Of a stretch of DNA of 64,000 bases, positions 27,269-35,894 are shown in pieces. Source of the DNA: Streptomyces antarcticus. Lineage in GTDB: Bacteria; Actinomycetota; Actinomycetes; Streptomycetales; Streptomycetaceae. The DNA lies in NCBI RefSeq assembly GCF_026627255.1, contig NZ_JAPNLM010000007.1:248001-312000 (forward strand). The letters are read 5' to 3'. Numbering within the stretch: the first letter of the stretch is position 1; each line of letters opens with the position of its first letter. The translations under genes and the position numbers were made by a program. The notes under the pieces are model-generated. The model made no database searches. It was not told where the DNA came from and saw nothing but the letters and a program-made list of their open reading frames with translations.

Positions 27269-28140
27269 TCAGCGGACGACGGGTGCTACGGGTGGGTCAT
27301 CGTTGCCGTGTTCAGCCAGCCTCAGGGCGTCGTTGAGGGTGTCGATGGCCTGGCGCTGGAGTCGGAGTCGGACATGGGCGTAGACGCCAGCTGTGACGCC
27401 GATGTGAGCGTGGCCGAGGAGTTCCTTGATCACAACGAGGTCGACGCCCTGCTCCAGGAGCAGCGTTGCGGTCGAGTGCCGGAGGTCGTGGAAGCGGATG
27501 CGCCGCAGCCCAGCTCGGTCGAGGAAGCTGCGGAATCGGCGGGTGAGGTTGGCAGGGTCGAGAGGCCCCCCCCGGTTGGCGTGGTGAAGGCGAGGCCGCT
27601 GTCCTGCCAGCCCGACCCGGCCTCTTCCCGCTCCTTCCTCTGCCGCTCCTTGTGCTCCTTGAGGGAGTGGAGGCATTCGGTCGGGAGCGCGATCCCGCGC
27701 TCGGAGGCCCGGGTCTTGGTGGGCAGATGCGTGAGGCCGCCGGTGCGGGTGCGCTGGAGCGAGCGCCGGATGCTGGCCGTTCCGCCGTTGAGGTCGAGGT
27801 CTTCCCAGTGCAGGCCGAGGAGTTCGCCCTTGCGGAGGCCGGTGCGCAAGGCGAGTTCGTACAGCGCGTGGAGCCGGTCGGCGTGGGCAGCGTCGAGGAA
27901 CTGGCGGGCCTCGGTTCCGGTGAGGGGCCGGAAGCGCCTGGGCCGGGGTGCGGTGGTCTTGACGTTGCGGGCGACAATGCGGGGCAGTTCGTCTTCGCGG
28001 ACGGCGTGTTCCAGGGCGGACTTGAGCACCGAGTGCACGTAGGTCACGGTCAAGGCGGACAGCCGTTTCTGGCAGCACTCGCCGACCGCGCAGCACCTCT
28101 TCCGTTCGGCGTCGAGTCCCTGGGTGCAGCACTGGCAGGT
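27269..28140 (-). pseudogene. Second AICE integrase, N-terminus lost and frameshifted
   Basis: C-terminal two thirds of a tyrosine recombinase about 65% alike to the intact integrase: TCQCCTQG and CCAVGECCQKR Cys cluster, LRTGLRKGELLGLHW, IRFHDLRHSTATL, KELLGHAHIGVTAGVYAHV. The N-terminus is cut off at the IS256 left end. A run of eight C (27566-27573 on the plus strand) puts the two halves in different frames; nine would restore it. The downstream direct repeats at 27245-27268 match those of the intact integrase. Remnant of an earlier element. Confidence 0.88.
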
Positions 28141-28155
28141 GGGGGAGAAGTTAAC

Positions 28156-28428
28156 GGCTCTGTCGCACATTCGGTGGTGACGGATCGTGAGCATTGGGTG
28201 CCGTCAGTAGCAGAGAGTGCGAATGGCGCTCCGACCTCGGTGTTTCACGAGCGGGCGGCCCTGCAGTGGGGATGCGGAGACCGGCAGGCCGGGCTCACAT
28301 CGGCCCCTGCGCCGGCCACCGATTCCCTAGAACGAACCGCTCCAACGTACTGACCTGCGACTCTGTGATCGCTGGGTTTACTCACCGACATCATCGCCCT
28401 CCGTCACCACCAAATGTGCGACAGAGCC
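28156..28428. mobile_element. 273-bp MITE, copy 2
   Basis: Same length and about 96% identity to the copy at 3807-4079, with GGCTCTGTCGCAC termini. Flanked by an exact 8-bp target duplication AAGTTAAC (28148-28155 and 28429-28436), which fixes the element ends. Confidence 0.92.
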
Positions 28429-28460
28429 AAGTTAACGGCTGATCTTGGTTTTTGAGGTTG

Positions 28461-29759
28461 TCAGTGGTCAGTGGGGGTGAGGCGGCCGTCGAGGGCGATC
28501 TGGAAGGCGTTCAGCGGGGCCTTCCAGCGCATGGTCCACTTCTTGCGGCCCTTGCCCGTGGTGGGGTCGAGGGACATCAGGGCCATGTAGGCGCACTTCA
28601 TGGCGGCGGCCTCGTTGGGGAAGTGTCCGCGGGCGCGGACGGCCTTGCGTATCCGGGCGTTCACGGACTCGATGGCGTTCGTTGAGCAGATGACCTTGCG
28701 GATCTCGACGTCGAAGGACAGGAACGGGACGAACTCGGCCCAGGCGTCCGACCACAGCTTGATGATCGCCGGATACTTGCGGCCCCAGGCTTCCTGGAAC
28801 TCCAGGAACCGCTCCGTCGCGGCGTCCTCGCTCGGCGCGGTGTAGACCGGCTTGAGCGCCTTGGCAACCTTGTCCCAGTCCTGCCGGGCGGCGTAACGGA
28901 AGCTGTTCCTCAGCAGATGAACGACGCAGGTCTGGACGATCGTTCGAGGCCAGACGGTGTTCACCGCGTCGGGCAGGCCCTTCAGGCCGTCGCAGACCAG
29001 CATCAGGACGTCGTCCGGGCCGCGGTTCTTCAACTCGGTGAAGACGTGCAGCCAGAACTTCGCGCCCTCGCCGCCGTCACCGGCCCAGATCCCGAGAATG
29101 TCGCGGTGGCCCTCGGTGGTCACGGCCATCACGACGTAGATCGGCCGGTTCGCGACCTGCCCGTCACGGATCTTGACGTTGATGGCGTCCACGAACAGGA
29201 CCGGATAGACGCGGTCCAGCGGGCGGTTGGACCATTCCGCCATGCCGTCCATGACCTTGTCGGTGATGGTGGAGATGGTCTGCTTGGAGACCTCCGCACC
29301 GTAGACCTCGGCCAGATGCGCGGAGATCTCCCCGTGCGTCAGCCCCTTCGCCGACAGGGACAGCACCATCTCGTCCACGCCGGTCAGCCGGCGCTGCCGC
29401 TTCTTCACGATCTGCGGCTCGAACGTGCCGGATACGTCCCTGGGCACCCGCACCTCGACCGGGCCGACGTCGGTCAGCACCGTCTTGGCCCGGGTTCCGT
29501 TGCGGGAGTTCCCGCTGTTCCGACCCTCGGCATCGTGCTTCTCGTAGCCGAGGTGATCGGTGATCTCGCCCTCCAGGGCGGACTCCAGCACACGCTTTGT
29601 CAGCAGCTGCAGCAGCCCGCCCTCCCCGGTCAGCTGCAGCCCCTCAGACCGGGCCCGGTCCACGAGCATCGCGACCAACTGCTCGTCCGACGCCGCCCCA
29701 GCGGCCGGCTCCTTCACCGACACCTCGGCCGGCTCGAACTCAACGACGGTGTCCGTCAT
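28461..29759 (-). CDS. IS256-family (mutator-type) transposase
   Basis: 432 residues with the family signatures: ALEGEITDHLGYEKHDAEGR, NSRNGTRAKTVLTDVGPVEV, YPVLFVDAINVKIRDG (first Asp), LMLVCDGLKGLPDAVNTVW, CVVHLLRNS and KVICSTNAIESVNARIRK (final Glu region). Complete and unbroken. Confidence 0.95.
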   Translation of the reverse strand: MTDTVVEFEPAEVSVKEPAAGAASDEQLVAMLVDRARSEGLQLTGEGGLLQLLTKRVLESALEGEITDHLGYEKHDAEGRNSGNSRNGTRAKTVLTDVGPVEVRVPRDVSGTFEPQIVKKRQRRLTGVDEMVLSLSAKGLTHGEISAHLAEVYGAEVSKQTISTITDKVMDGMAEWSNRPLDRVYPVLFVDAINVKIRDGQVANRPIYVVMAVTTEGHRDILGIWAGDGGEGAKFWLHVFTELKNRGPDDVLMLVCDGLKGLPDAVNTVWPRTIVQTCVVHLLRNSFRYAARQDWDKVAKALKPVYTAPSEDAATERFLEFQEAWGRKYPAIIKLWSDAWAEFVPFLSFDVEIRKVICSTNAIESVNARIRKAVRARGHFPNEAAAMKCAYMALMSLDPTTGKGRKKWTMRWKAPLNAFQIALDGRLTPTDH

Positions 29760-29806
29760 CTGGCGTCTCCTTGATCATCGGATCCGCCGTTATTCGTACA
29801 CTCCCC

Positions 29807-30106
29807 AGCCCTGGGGAATTACGTGACCGTCGACACTCATAGCCGGAGAACGCCCAGCACGGAGTGGAGGTTTCGTATGGGAGGCCGTTCCACCCCATCG
29901 TGTGCCACACCGGCTTCGAGCTCGGAAGCCCCTGCAAGCACTGTTCCGAGCATCGTGAGCGGTGCCCATGCCTAGGCCCGCGCCTCCTAGTACTCCAGCC
30001 GTAGATCGTGATCTCGATGGTGAGGGGCGCCGAGGAGACAGGTGGCCAGCGTCGATCATCTGGACGAGATCGACCACGCCATCGGGGGCGTCCGTTCCTT
30101 CTCGGC
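29807..30106. other. Gene-free spacer
   Basis: 300 bases between the IS256 right end and the MazF-like gene. No open frame with credible content, no clear repeats; GC is slightly lower than its neighbours. Confidence 0.5.
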
Positions 30107-30511
30107 CTAACCGAGTCCACCGAGCCGGAGGGCGTCCCTTATCTCGCTGAGCTTCGCGGTCGTCGCCGGGGTCCGCTCCTTCGCCTGTTCACCGAGACGG
30201 AGGGCATCCTCAATCTCGCTGAGCTTCGCTGAGGACAGGGCGCCCGCCCGCTCGATCAGGTCGTCCCGGGACACGGTGGTCAGCCACGTGCAAGGGGTAA
30301 AGCCTGGACGCGGGAACGCGAACCGCAGCACGCCTTCAAAGGGCAGTCCTTCCATGGCGCCTACTACCACTTCGACGCCCAGAGCGCTGATGTCGACGCC
30401 CGCCGGAGCGACGACCTGCATCACCCGGATCCCGGACGCGTCGTCTCCCGACAGCAGTACGACCAGCCGCCGCTCGTCGAACTCGACCCACCAGACTTCG
30501 CCACGTTGCAC
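30107..30511 (-). CDS. MazF/PemK-like toxin without visible antitoxin
   Basis: 134 residues from a GTG (AGGAGG just upstream): QRGEVWWVEFDERRLVVLLS, a typical MazF opening (RGEVWWV), then VVVGAMEGLPFEGVLRFAFP, TPCTWLTTVSRDDLIERAGA. MazF toxins are ribosome-independent mRNA interferases. No antitoxin gene precedes it; 90 bases upstream an IS701 begins. The C-terminus has a duplicated AKLSEIxDALRLG unit. Could be a degenerate or solitary member. Confidence 0.75.
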   Translation of the reverse strand: MQRGEVWWVEFDERRLVVLLSGDDASGIRVMQVVAPAGVDISALGVEVVVGAMEGLPFEGVLRFAFPRPGFTPCTWLTTVSRDDLIERAGALSSAKLSEIEDALRLGEQAKERTPATTAKLSEIRDALRLGGLG

Positions 30512-30599
30512 ATGTCCTCCTGACAGGGGACGGCAGGCGGACGCTGCGCGACCCTGACGCGCTGTGGAGACGGGTGCGGCCACCGTTGATCATCGGTGT

Positions 30600-31562
30600 G
30601 TGAAGACTGAAGATCATGCGGTGGCCGCAGGGCACAGCGTAGACCCTGCCCGCTGGCAGGAGGCGTTCGAGGGCCTGATGAGCCGGATAGCGGGCCGGTT
30701 CGCGCGGGTCGAACCCCGGCGTCGGGCGAAGCAGTTGGTGTTCGGGCTGCTGTCGGACCTGCCGCGCAAGAACTGCTGGACCATCGCCGAGTGGGCCGGG
30801 GAGGCCACCCCGGACGGCATGCAGCACCTGCTCGGCCGGGCCAAGTGGGAAGCCGACCAGGTACGCGACGACCTGCGCGACTACGTGGTGGAGCACCTGC
30901 ACGACGACCAGGCGGTGCTGGTGGTCGACGAGACCGGGGACGTGAAGAAGGGCACCGGCACGGTCGGCGTCCAGCGCCAATACACCGGCACCGCGGGCAG
31001 GATCGAGAACGCCCAGGTCGCCGTCTACCTGGTCTACGCCGGCCGACGCGGGCACGCGGCAGTGGATCGGGAACTGTACGTCCCGCGCTCCTGGACCTCC
31101 GCCCCCGACTGCTGCCGCGCCGCTGGGCTGGGCGGGGAGACCCCCTTCGCTACCAAACCGGAGCTGGCCGCCCGCATGGTCGCCCGGTTCCTGGACGCCG
31201 GCCATCAGGCCGCATGGATCGTGGGCGACGAGGTCTACGGCGGCAACCCCAAGCTGCGAGACGCGCTGGAGAAACGCGGTATCGGCTACGTCCTCGCTGT
31301 GGCCTGCTCGCACGAAGTCACCACCGGCGCGGGGAAGTTCCGTGCAGACACGCTGGCCAAGAAGGTGCCCAGGCGGGCCTGGCAGAAGCTCTCCGCCGGG
31401 GCCGGAGCCAAGGGCCACCGCTTCTACGACTGGGCCGTCATCGACCTCGCCGACCCAAGGCCCGGCAGTCGCCAACTGCTGATCCGCCGCAACCGCAGCA
31501 CCGGCGAACTCGCCTACTACCGCTGCTACTCGCCCACACCGGTGCCGCTGACCACGTGGTGC
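30600..31562 (+). pseudogene. IS701-family transposase, 3' end cut off by ISL3
   Basis: About 320 residues of an IS701 DDE transposase: SDLPRKNCWTIAEWAGEATP, LVVDETGDVKKGTGTVGVQR (first Asp), WIVGDEVYGGNPKLRDALEK (second Asp), ending RCYSPTPVPLTTW where the ISL3-associated sequence begins. The last 70 to 90 residues with the final Glu are missing and are not found beyond the ISL3, so sequence was also lost. Confidence 0.88.
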
Positions 31563-31579
31563 GGGACTGTAAAACGTTC

Positions 31580-33228
31580 GGCTCTTACAAGATTTTCGTG
31601 ACCGGTGATCGATATCTCGTGACAGTGGGGTCGTGCGGTAGGACGCTGGGGAGTGTCTGACGAATTCTTGACCCTGTTGCTTCCTCAACTTGCTTCTGTG
31701 GCCGTCGAGTCGGTGACGGCGGATGGAGTGGTCTCTATCGTCGCGCGTACCCATGACGGGCCGGCGAAGTGTCCCGGTTGCGGGGATCTCTCGGACTGGG
31801 AGCACTCCCGCTACGTGCGGCACGTGGCCGATGAGGCGGTCGGGGGGCGGCCGTTGCGGATCGATCTGTCGGTACGTCGTCTGTATTGCGAGAATCCCGG
31901 CTGTGTGAAGGCGACGTTCGTCGAGCAGGTGGAAGGGCTCACCGTGCGCTATCAGCGCCGTACCCCGGCCCTGCAGCGGGTGGTCGACGCGGTGGCCGTG
32001 GCGCTGGCTGGCTCGGCCGGGGCCCGCCTGCTCGGTGTCCTGCACTCCACGCTGACCTGGGCGAGCGTGCTGAACTGCCTGATGCGCATCAGCGTGCCGG
32101 ACCGGCCTGTTCCGCGGGTGGTGGGTATCGACGAATTCGCCCTGCGCCGTGGCCACCGCTACGCCAGCATTCTGATCGATGCCGAGAGCGGTGAGCGGAT
32201 CGAGGTGCTCCCCGACCGGCAGAAGGAGACCGTCCTCGCCTGGCTGCAAGAACACCCCGGGATCGAGATCGTGTGCCGGGACGGTTCCGGGAGCTTCGCC
32301 CAGGCGATCACCGAGGCGGACCCCGGGATCGTGCAGGTCGCCGACCGCTGGCACCTGTGGCACGGCCTGGCTGAGGCGGCCCACAAGGAGGTCGGCGCAC
32401 ACAGCGGCTGCTGGGCCAAGGCCGGCCCGCCCCTGCGTGAGGGCAAGCGAGCGGCCACCACGCTGGAGCGATGGAAGCAGGTCCATGAACTCCTGGACGC
32501 CGGCGTCGGCCTCCTGGAATGTGCCCGCCGCCTGAACCTCGCCCTGAACACCGTCAAGCGCTACGCCCGCCACGCTGAGCCAGAACGCCTGGTCAGGGCG
32601 CCGCAGTACCGGCCCACACTGGTCGACCCCTACCGCGATCACCTGCGTCAACGCCGGGCCGAGGAGCCGGGTGTCCCCGTCGCCCGCCTCCTGCGGGAGA
32701 TCAAGGAGATGGGCTACACCGGCGCTACCAACCTCCTGACCCGCTACATCACCCAGGGACGCGTCGAAGCCGACCACGCCACCCTCTCCGCACGCCGGGT
32801 CACTCGCCTCCTGCTCACCGACCCCGCCCACCTGCGCGAGGATCAGATCGTCCTGCGCGACCAACTGGCCGGGACCTGCCCCGAAATGACCACCCTGACC
32901 AGTCTGATCGGCGAGTTCGCCGGGCTCCTCGCCCCGGCCGAGGGCAATCCGGGCAAGCTCACGAAGTGGATCACCCAGGCCCGGGACGCCGAGCTGCCCT
33001 TCCTCCACTCCTACACCAATGGCGTCGACCGCGACCGGGTCGCCGTCGACGCCGCCCTCACCCTGCCGCACCACAACGGACGCACCGAAGGCGTCAACAA
33101 CAAGATCAAACTACTCAAGCGGCAGACCTACGGTCGCGCAGGATTCCCCCTCCTCCGCCAACGCATCCTGCTCAACTGACCCACGATCACCGGCCTCGAT
33201 CATCGGTCACGAAAATCTTGTAAGAGCC
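31580..33228. mobile_element. ISL3-family insertion sequence
   Basis: 1649 bp with 25-bp perfect terminal repeats starting GGCTCTTACAAGATTTTCG. Just outside lie GGGACTGTAAAACGTTC (31563-31579) and its near-perfect inverted partner (33229-33245), so the terminal repeats may really be 42 bp. There is no 8-bp target duplication, in keeping with a deletion on the right side. Confidence 0.88.
31653..33179 (+). CDS. ISL3-family transposase
   Basis: 508 residues. N-terminal zinc finger (CPGCGDLSDWEHSRYVRHVA, CENPGCVKATFVEQ), HTH-like region, then the DDE_Tnp_ISL3 core VVGIDEFALRRGHRYASILI, IEIVCRDGSGSFAQAITEA, VADRWHLWHGL and HNGRTEGVNNKIKLLKRQTY. Complete; likely active. Confidence 0.95.
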   Translation: MSDEFLTLLLPQLASVAVESVTADGVVSIVARTHDGPAKCPGCGDLSDWEHSRYVRHVADEAVGGRPLRIDLSVRRLYCENPGCVKATFVEQVEGLTVRYQRRTPALQRVVDAVAVALAGSAGARLLGVLHSTLTWASVLNCLMRISVPDRPVPRVVGIDEFALRRGHRYASILIDAESGERIEVLPDRQKETVLAWLQEHPGIEIVCRDGSGSFAQAITEADPGIVQVADRWHLWHGLAEAAHKEVGAHSGCWAKAGPPLREGKRAATTLERWKQVHELLDAGVGLLECARRLNLALNTVKRYARHAEPERLVRAPQYRPTLVDPYRDHLRQRRAEEPGVPVARLLREIKEMGYTGATNLLTRYITQGRVEADHATLSARRVTRLLLTDPAHLREDQIVLRDQLAGTCPEMTTLTSLIGEFAGLLAPAEGNPGKLTKWITQARDAELPFLHSYTNGVDRDRVAVDAALTLPHHNGRTEGVNNKIKLLKRQTYGRAGFPLLRQRILLN

Positions 33229-33245
33229 GAACATTTTACAGTCCC

Positions 33246-33609
33246 CCGGGAGAATGAGGCCAGGGCCCGGGCGGACGAGCTCCGTAATCAGATCGCGCAT
33301 TTCAGTGCCGCCCTCGCAGAGACCGAAGCGCGTCTTGCGGACCTGGCCACCACCCGCAAGATCATCGCCGAACTCGCACCGGACGGGACCAACCCCGATC
33401 CGCCCGAGTCGGGCACCACCTACCAGGCCATCGTGAACGCCTTCAACCAGCACTCCGACCAGGTGTTCAGGGCCCGCAAGCTGCACGAACTCCTCGACAT
33501 GCCCACCGACGAGGCATCCGTCAACATCACCCGCAGCCGCCTCGGACGCCTCACCCGCCAAGGCTTCCTCACCCAACCTGGACGAGGCCGCTACCAGAAA
33601 CGGACTTAA
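33246..33609 (+). pseudogene. C-terminal part of an HTH-like protein
   Basis: Frame open from the ISL3 edge to a stop at 33609: a coiled-coil stretch (ELRNQIAHFSAALAETEARL) followed by TYQAIVNAFNQHSDQVFRAR, LHELLDMPTDEASVNITRSR and LGRLTRQGFLTQPGRGRYQK, which reads as a winged-helix domain. The N-terminus is missing. Origin unknown. Confidence 0.6.
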
Positions 33610-33610
33610 C

Positions 33611-33962
33611 GCCCTCTCAGTGGATCGGCTTCGGCAACCGTGGCGTCATCGCCGACAACGACCCCATTGAGCAGGAAAAGGCGATGAAGTTCAACGCGCT
33701 GCTCACGAACGCGGTGATCTTCCACAACGCCCTGGACATCGCGGAGATCGTGCGGCAGCTGCTGGAGGAGGGATGGGAGATCGACCCGGAAGACCTGGCG
33801 CACATCTCGCCGTACCTGACCGAGCACATCAACCGGTTCGGCGAGTACTCCACGCACGAGCTCGGCATCCAGCCCGACGCGTACGACCCGAAACTCGACG
33901 TCGACTTCACCCCGCTGCGCGAGCAGGACCTGACCGCTGCCGGACTCGACCAGGCCGCTTGA
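33611..33962 (+). pseudogene. 3' remnant of a Tn3-family transposase
   Basis: Reads WIGFGNRGVIADNDPIEQEK, then MKFNALLTNAVIFHNALDIA and DPEDLAHISPYLTEHINRFG, the highly conserved Tn3 TnpA C-terminus. About 115 of roughly 1000 residues remain. Confidence 0.88.
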
Positions 33963-34210
33963 CCGACCGCGAGCTGCGTACGACGATTGCGACCGGCGCT
34001 TGAGCCTGCGCGCCGGCCGAAGTGCCGGTGAGCGCACCGGCGCAGATCCTCAGCGCTGCATCTGCTACCCAGGACTTCTGTAGGTTGGCCATCGCGGACC
34101 CGCCGTCCGGGCCGGTCCTGAAGGCACCCGCTGATCACATCCGTCCGAAGGAGCTGAGCGACCCTCTGACACCAGTTGCGGCTGAGGTCTCGTACCCGGC
34201 GCAACGCCCG

Positions 34211-35176
34211 CTACCGGGGCTGACCGCCCCCGTTGTCCTCGAACAGGTCTCGGGTACGGCGCAGCAGCGCCTCCCGTACGTGGTCCGGTGACAGGATCCG
34301 TAGCGTGGTGCCCAGGCTGAGGAGGTATGTGGCGAGCTGGTCGGCGTCGTTGCCGCCGATTTCGACGATGGTGGCATCGGGGCCGTCCGGGTGATGGGTG
34401 CCGATCGTGGGCGGGACCAGCCGTAGCGCCTGGTCCATGGGGTGCGCTAGCCGGACTGTGACATAGAGCGGGTACACGACGCCCGCGATGGATCGAGAGA
34501 CGAGGAGCGCCGGGTCGGGCGGGTCGACGAGTTCGACGGTATGTCCGGTCGGCTGGACCTGTACCACCCGGTCGGCCCGGAATGTCCGCCACTGGTCCCG
34601 GGCCACGTCCCGGGCGACGAAGTACCAGCGGCGGCCTGTGTGTACCAGGCGGTAGGGGTCGATGTCCCGAACAGTGGCCTTCCCCGCATGGTCGCGGTAC
34701 GAAAGACGGGTGCGCTCGCCACGACGGCAGGCGGCGGCCAGTTCCAGCAGCACGCCGGGCGAGATCTGACGTCCCTCGGGCCTGGGAGTGTGTACGAAGG
34801 TCGCGTCCATCTCCCCCAGCCGGTCCGCGATCCGGGGCGGTAGGACCTGCCGTAGTTGCAACAGCGCCGACAGCGCGGCCTGGTCGCTGCCCAGGACGCC
34901 GCTGAGCGCGGCCTCTCGCAGCGCGATGGCCACGGCAAGCGCCTCCTCGTCGTCGAGGATCAGCGGTGGCACTCGGGTGCCACCGCCGAGGCGGTAGCCG
35001 CCCCAGGGTCCGGGGTCGGACTCGATGCCGTAGCCGAGTTCCCTCAGCCGGGCGATGTCCCGCCGGACCGTGCGGTCGGTGACCGCCATTCGCTCGGCCA
35101 GCTCGCGGCAGGTCCACGTCGGTCGAGTGGACAGCAGCGAGACCAATCGCAGCAGGCGGGCGGAGGTACTGATCAC
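34211..35176 (-). CDS. WYL-domain (YafY-type) transcriptional regulator
   Basis: About 321 residues from the GTG at 35176. N-terminal winged helix (STRPTWTCRELAERMAVTDR, TVRRDIARLRELGYGIESDP), then a WYL domain (RLVHTGRRWYFVARDVARDQ, WRTFRADRV) and a C-terminal WCX-like extension. The GTG is preferred to an ATG at 35227 because the latter would place the intergenic dyad inside the gene. Divergent from a VOC gene, a very common pairing in which the regulator controls the enzyme. Confidence 0.88.
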   Translation of the reverse strand: MISTSARLLRLVSLLSTRPTWTCRELAERMAVTDRTVRRDIARLRELGYGIESDPGPWGGYRLGGGTRVPPLILDDEEALAVAIALREAALSGVLGSDQAALSALLQLRQVLPPRIADRLGEMDATFVHTPRPEGRQISPGVLLELAAACRRGERTRLSYRDHAGKATVRDIDPYRLVHTGRRWYFVARDVARDQWRTFRADRVVQVQPTGHTVELVDPPDPALLVSRSIAGVVYPLYVTVRLAHPMDQALRLVPPTIGTHHPDGPDATIVEIGGNDADQLATYLLSLGTTLRILSPDHVREALLRRTRDLFEDNGGGQPR

Positions 35177-35196
35177 ATCCCGAAGTGTTCCCCATG

Positions 35197-35219
35197 ACCA
35201 GGACCGGAACTGTCCTGGT
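35197..35219. promoter_or_regulatory. Operator-like dyad between WYL regulator and VOC gene
   Basis: ACCAGGAC-7 bases-GTCCTGGT is a perfect 8-bp-arm inverted repeat in the middle of the 63-bp intergenic gap. Likely WYL regulator site. Confidence 0.6.
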
Positions 35220-35239
35220 TCCGTCATAGCGTCCTCCCC

Positions 35240-35626
35240 ATGAGTACCGAACCCACATCCGGACCCGCAATCCGCTTGCTGTCCGTCGACTTCGATTGCC
35301 CAGACCCCGCCGAGCTGGCCCGCTTCTACGGCGACGCGCTCGGCTTGCCCGTCGTCTACTCCAGCGACGACTTCATCCTGCTCGGTCGGGAGGGTTCACC
35401 TGGACTGGGCTTCATCCGGGTGGCCGACTACCGGCGTCCGACCTGGCCGGACCCGTCCCAGGGCAAGCAGGCTCACATGGAACTGGGCGTCGACGATCTG
35501 GACGCCGCCCACGCACGGATGCTGGCACTGGGCGCCATGGAACCCCCTGTCCAACCGCACCCCGATCAGAGGAGGGTCCTGCTGGACCCCGCAGGCCACC
35601 CCTTCTGCATCTCCACGCAGGACTGA
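35240..35626 (+). CDS. VOC/glyoxalase superfamily protein
   Basis: 128 residues: LSVDFDCPDPAELARFYGDA, LGLPVVYSSDDFILLGREGS, HMELGVDDLDAAHARMLALG and LLDPAGHPFCIST, the two beta-alpha-beta-beta-beta units of a single VOC domain. Divergent from and probably controlled by the WYL regulator. Substrate unknown. Confidence 0.85.
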   Translation: MSTEPTSGPAIRLLSVDFDCPDPAELARFYGDALGLPVVYSSDDFILLGREGSPGLGFIRVADYRRPTWPDPSQGKQAHMELGVDDLDAAHARMLALGAMEPPVQPHPDQRRVLLDPAGHPFCISTQD

Positions 35627-35780
35627 GCGTCAGCGGTCGGCCGACGACCACGGCCGCGCGCCCACGCAAGATGGCGAACTCGTCGTTGTCCTCAGTAGGA
35701 GGGCGGCGGGAGTGCGACCGGAACAGGCATAGCGAGTAGGAACCTCTGGTCAGCGGTCCGTGGCTCCGACGCAGCTTGCC

Positions 35781-35887
35781 GCCGCAGTAAATGCCGGATT
35801 TACCGCGACGGAGCCCCTACCGTGATCATCGCGACCTGCGGCTGGCCGTTCCGGCTGCCGGGACGAGGTGTACGCATTTACTGCGGC
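35781..35887. repeat. Inverted repeat pair next to IS630
   Basis: GCCGCAGTAAATGC (35781-35794) and its exact reverse complement (35874-35887) enclose 79 bases without coding potential. Ends eight bases before the IS630. Could be a tiny mobile element remnant; nothing else lies in the gap 35627-35892. Confidence 0.4.
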
Positions 35888-35894
35888 AGCTCTA

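Larger units (their letters stand above)
28141..29806. mobile_element. IS256-family insertion sequence (split by MITE copy 2)
   Basis: Ends share GGGGAG and TAACGGC-GATC (left near 28143-28147 continued at 28432 beyond the MITE; right 29785-29806, reversed). It interrupts the second integrase. The MITE lies within its left terminal repeat, so the IS256 was there first. Confidence 0.7.

Noticed and set aside
30336..33074. A 912-residue open frame on the minus strand
   Set aside because: It lies antisense to the IS701 and ISL3 transposases and has the composition of a GC-rich shadow frame, without any domain.
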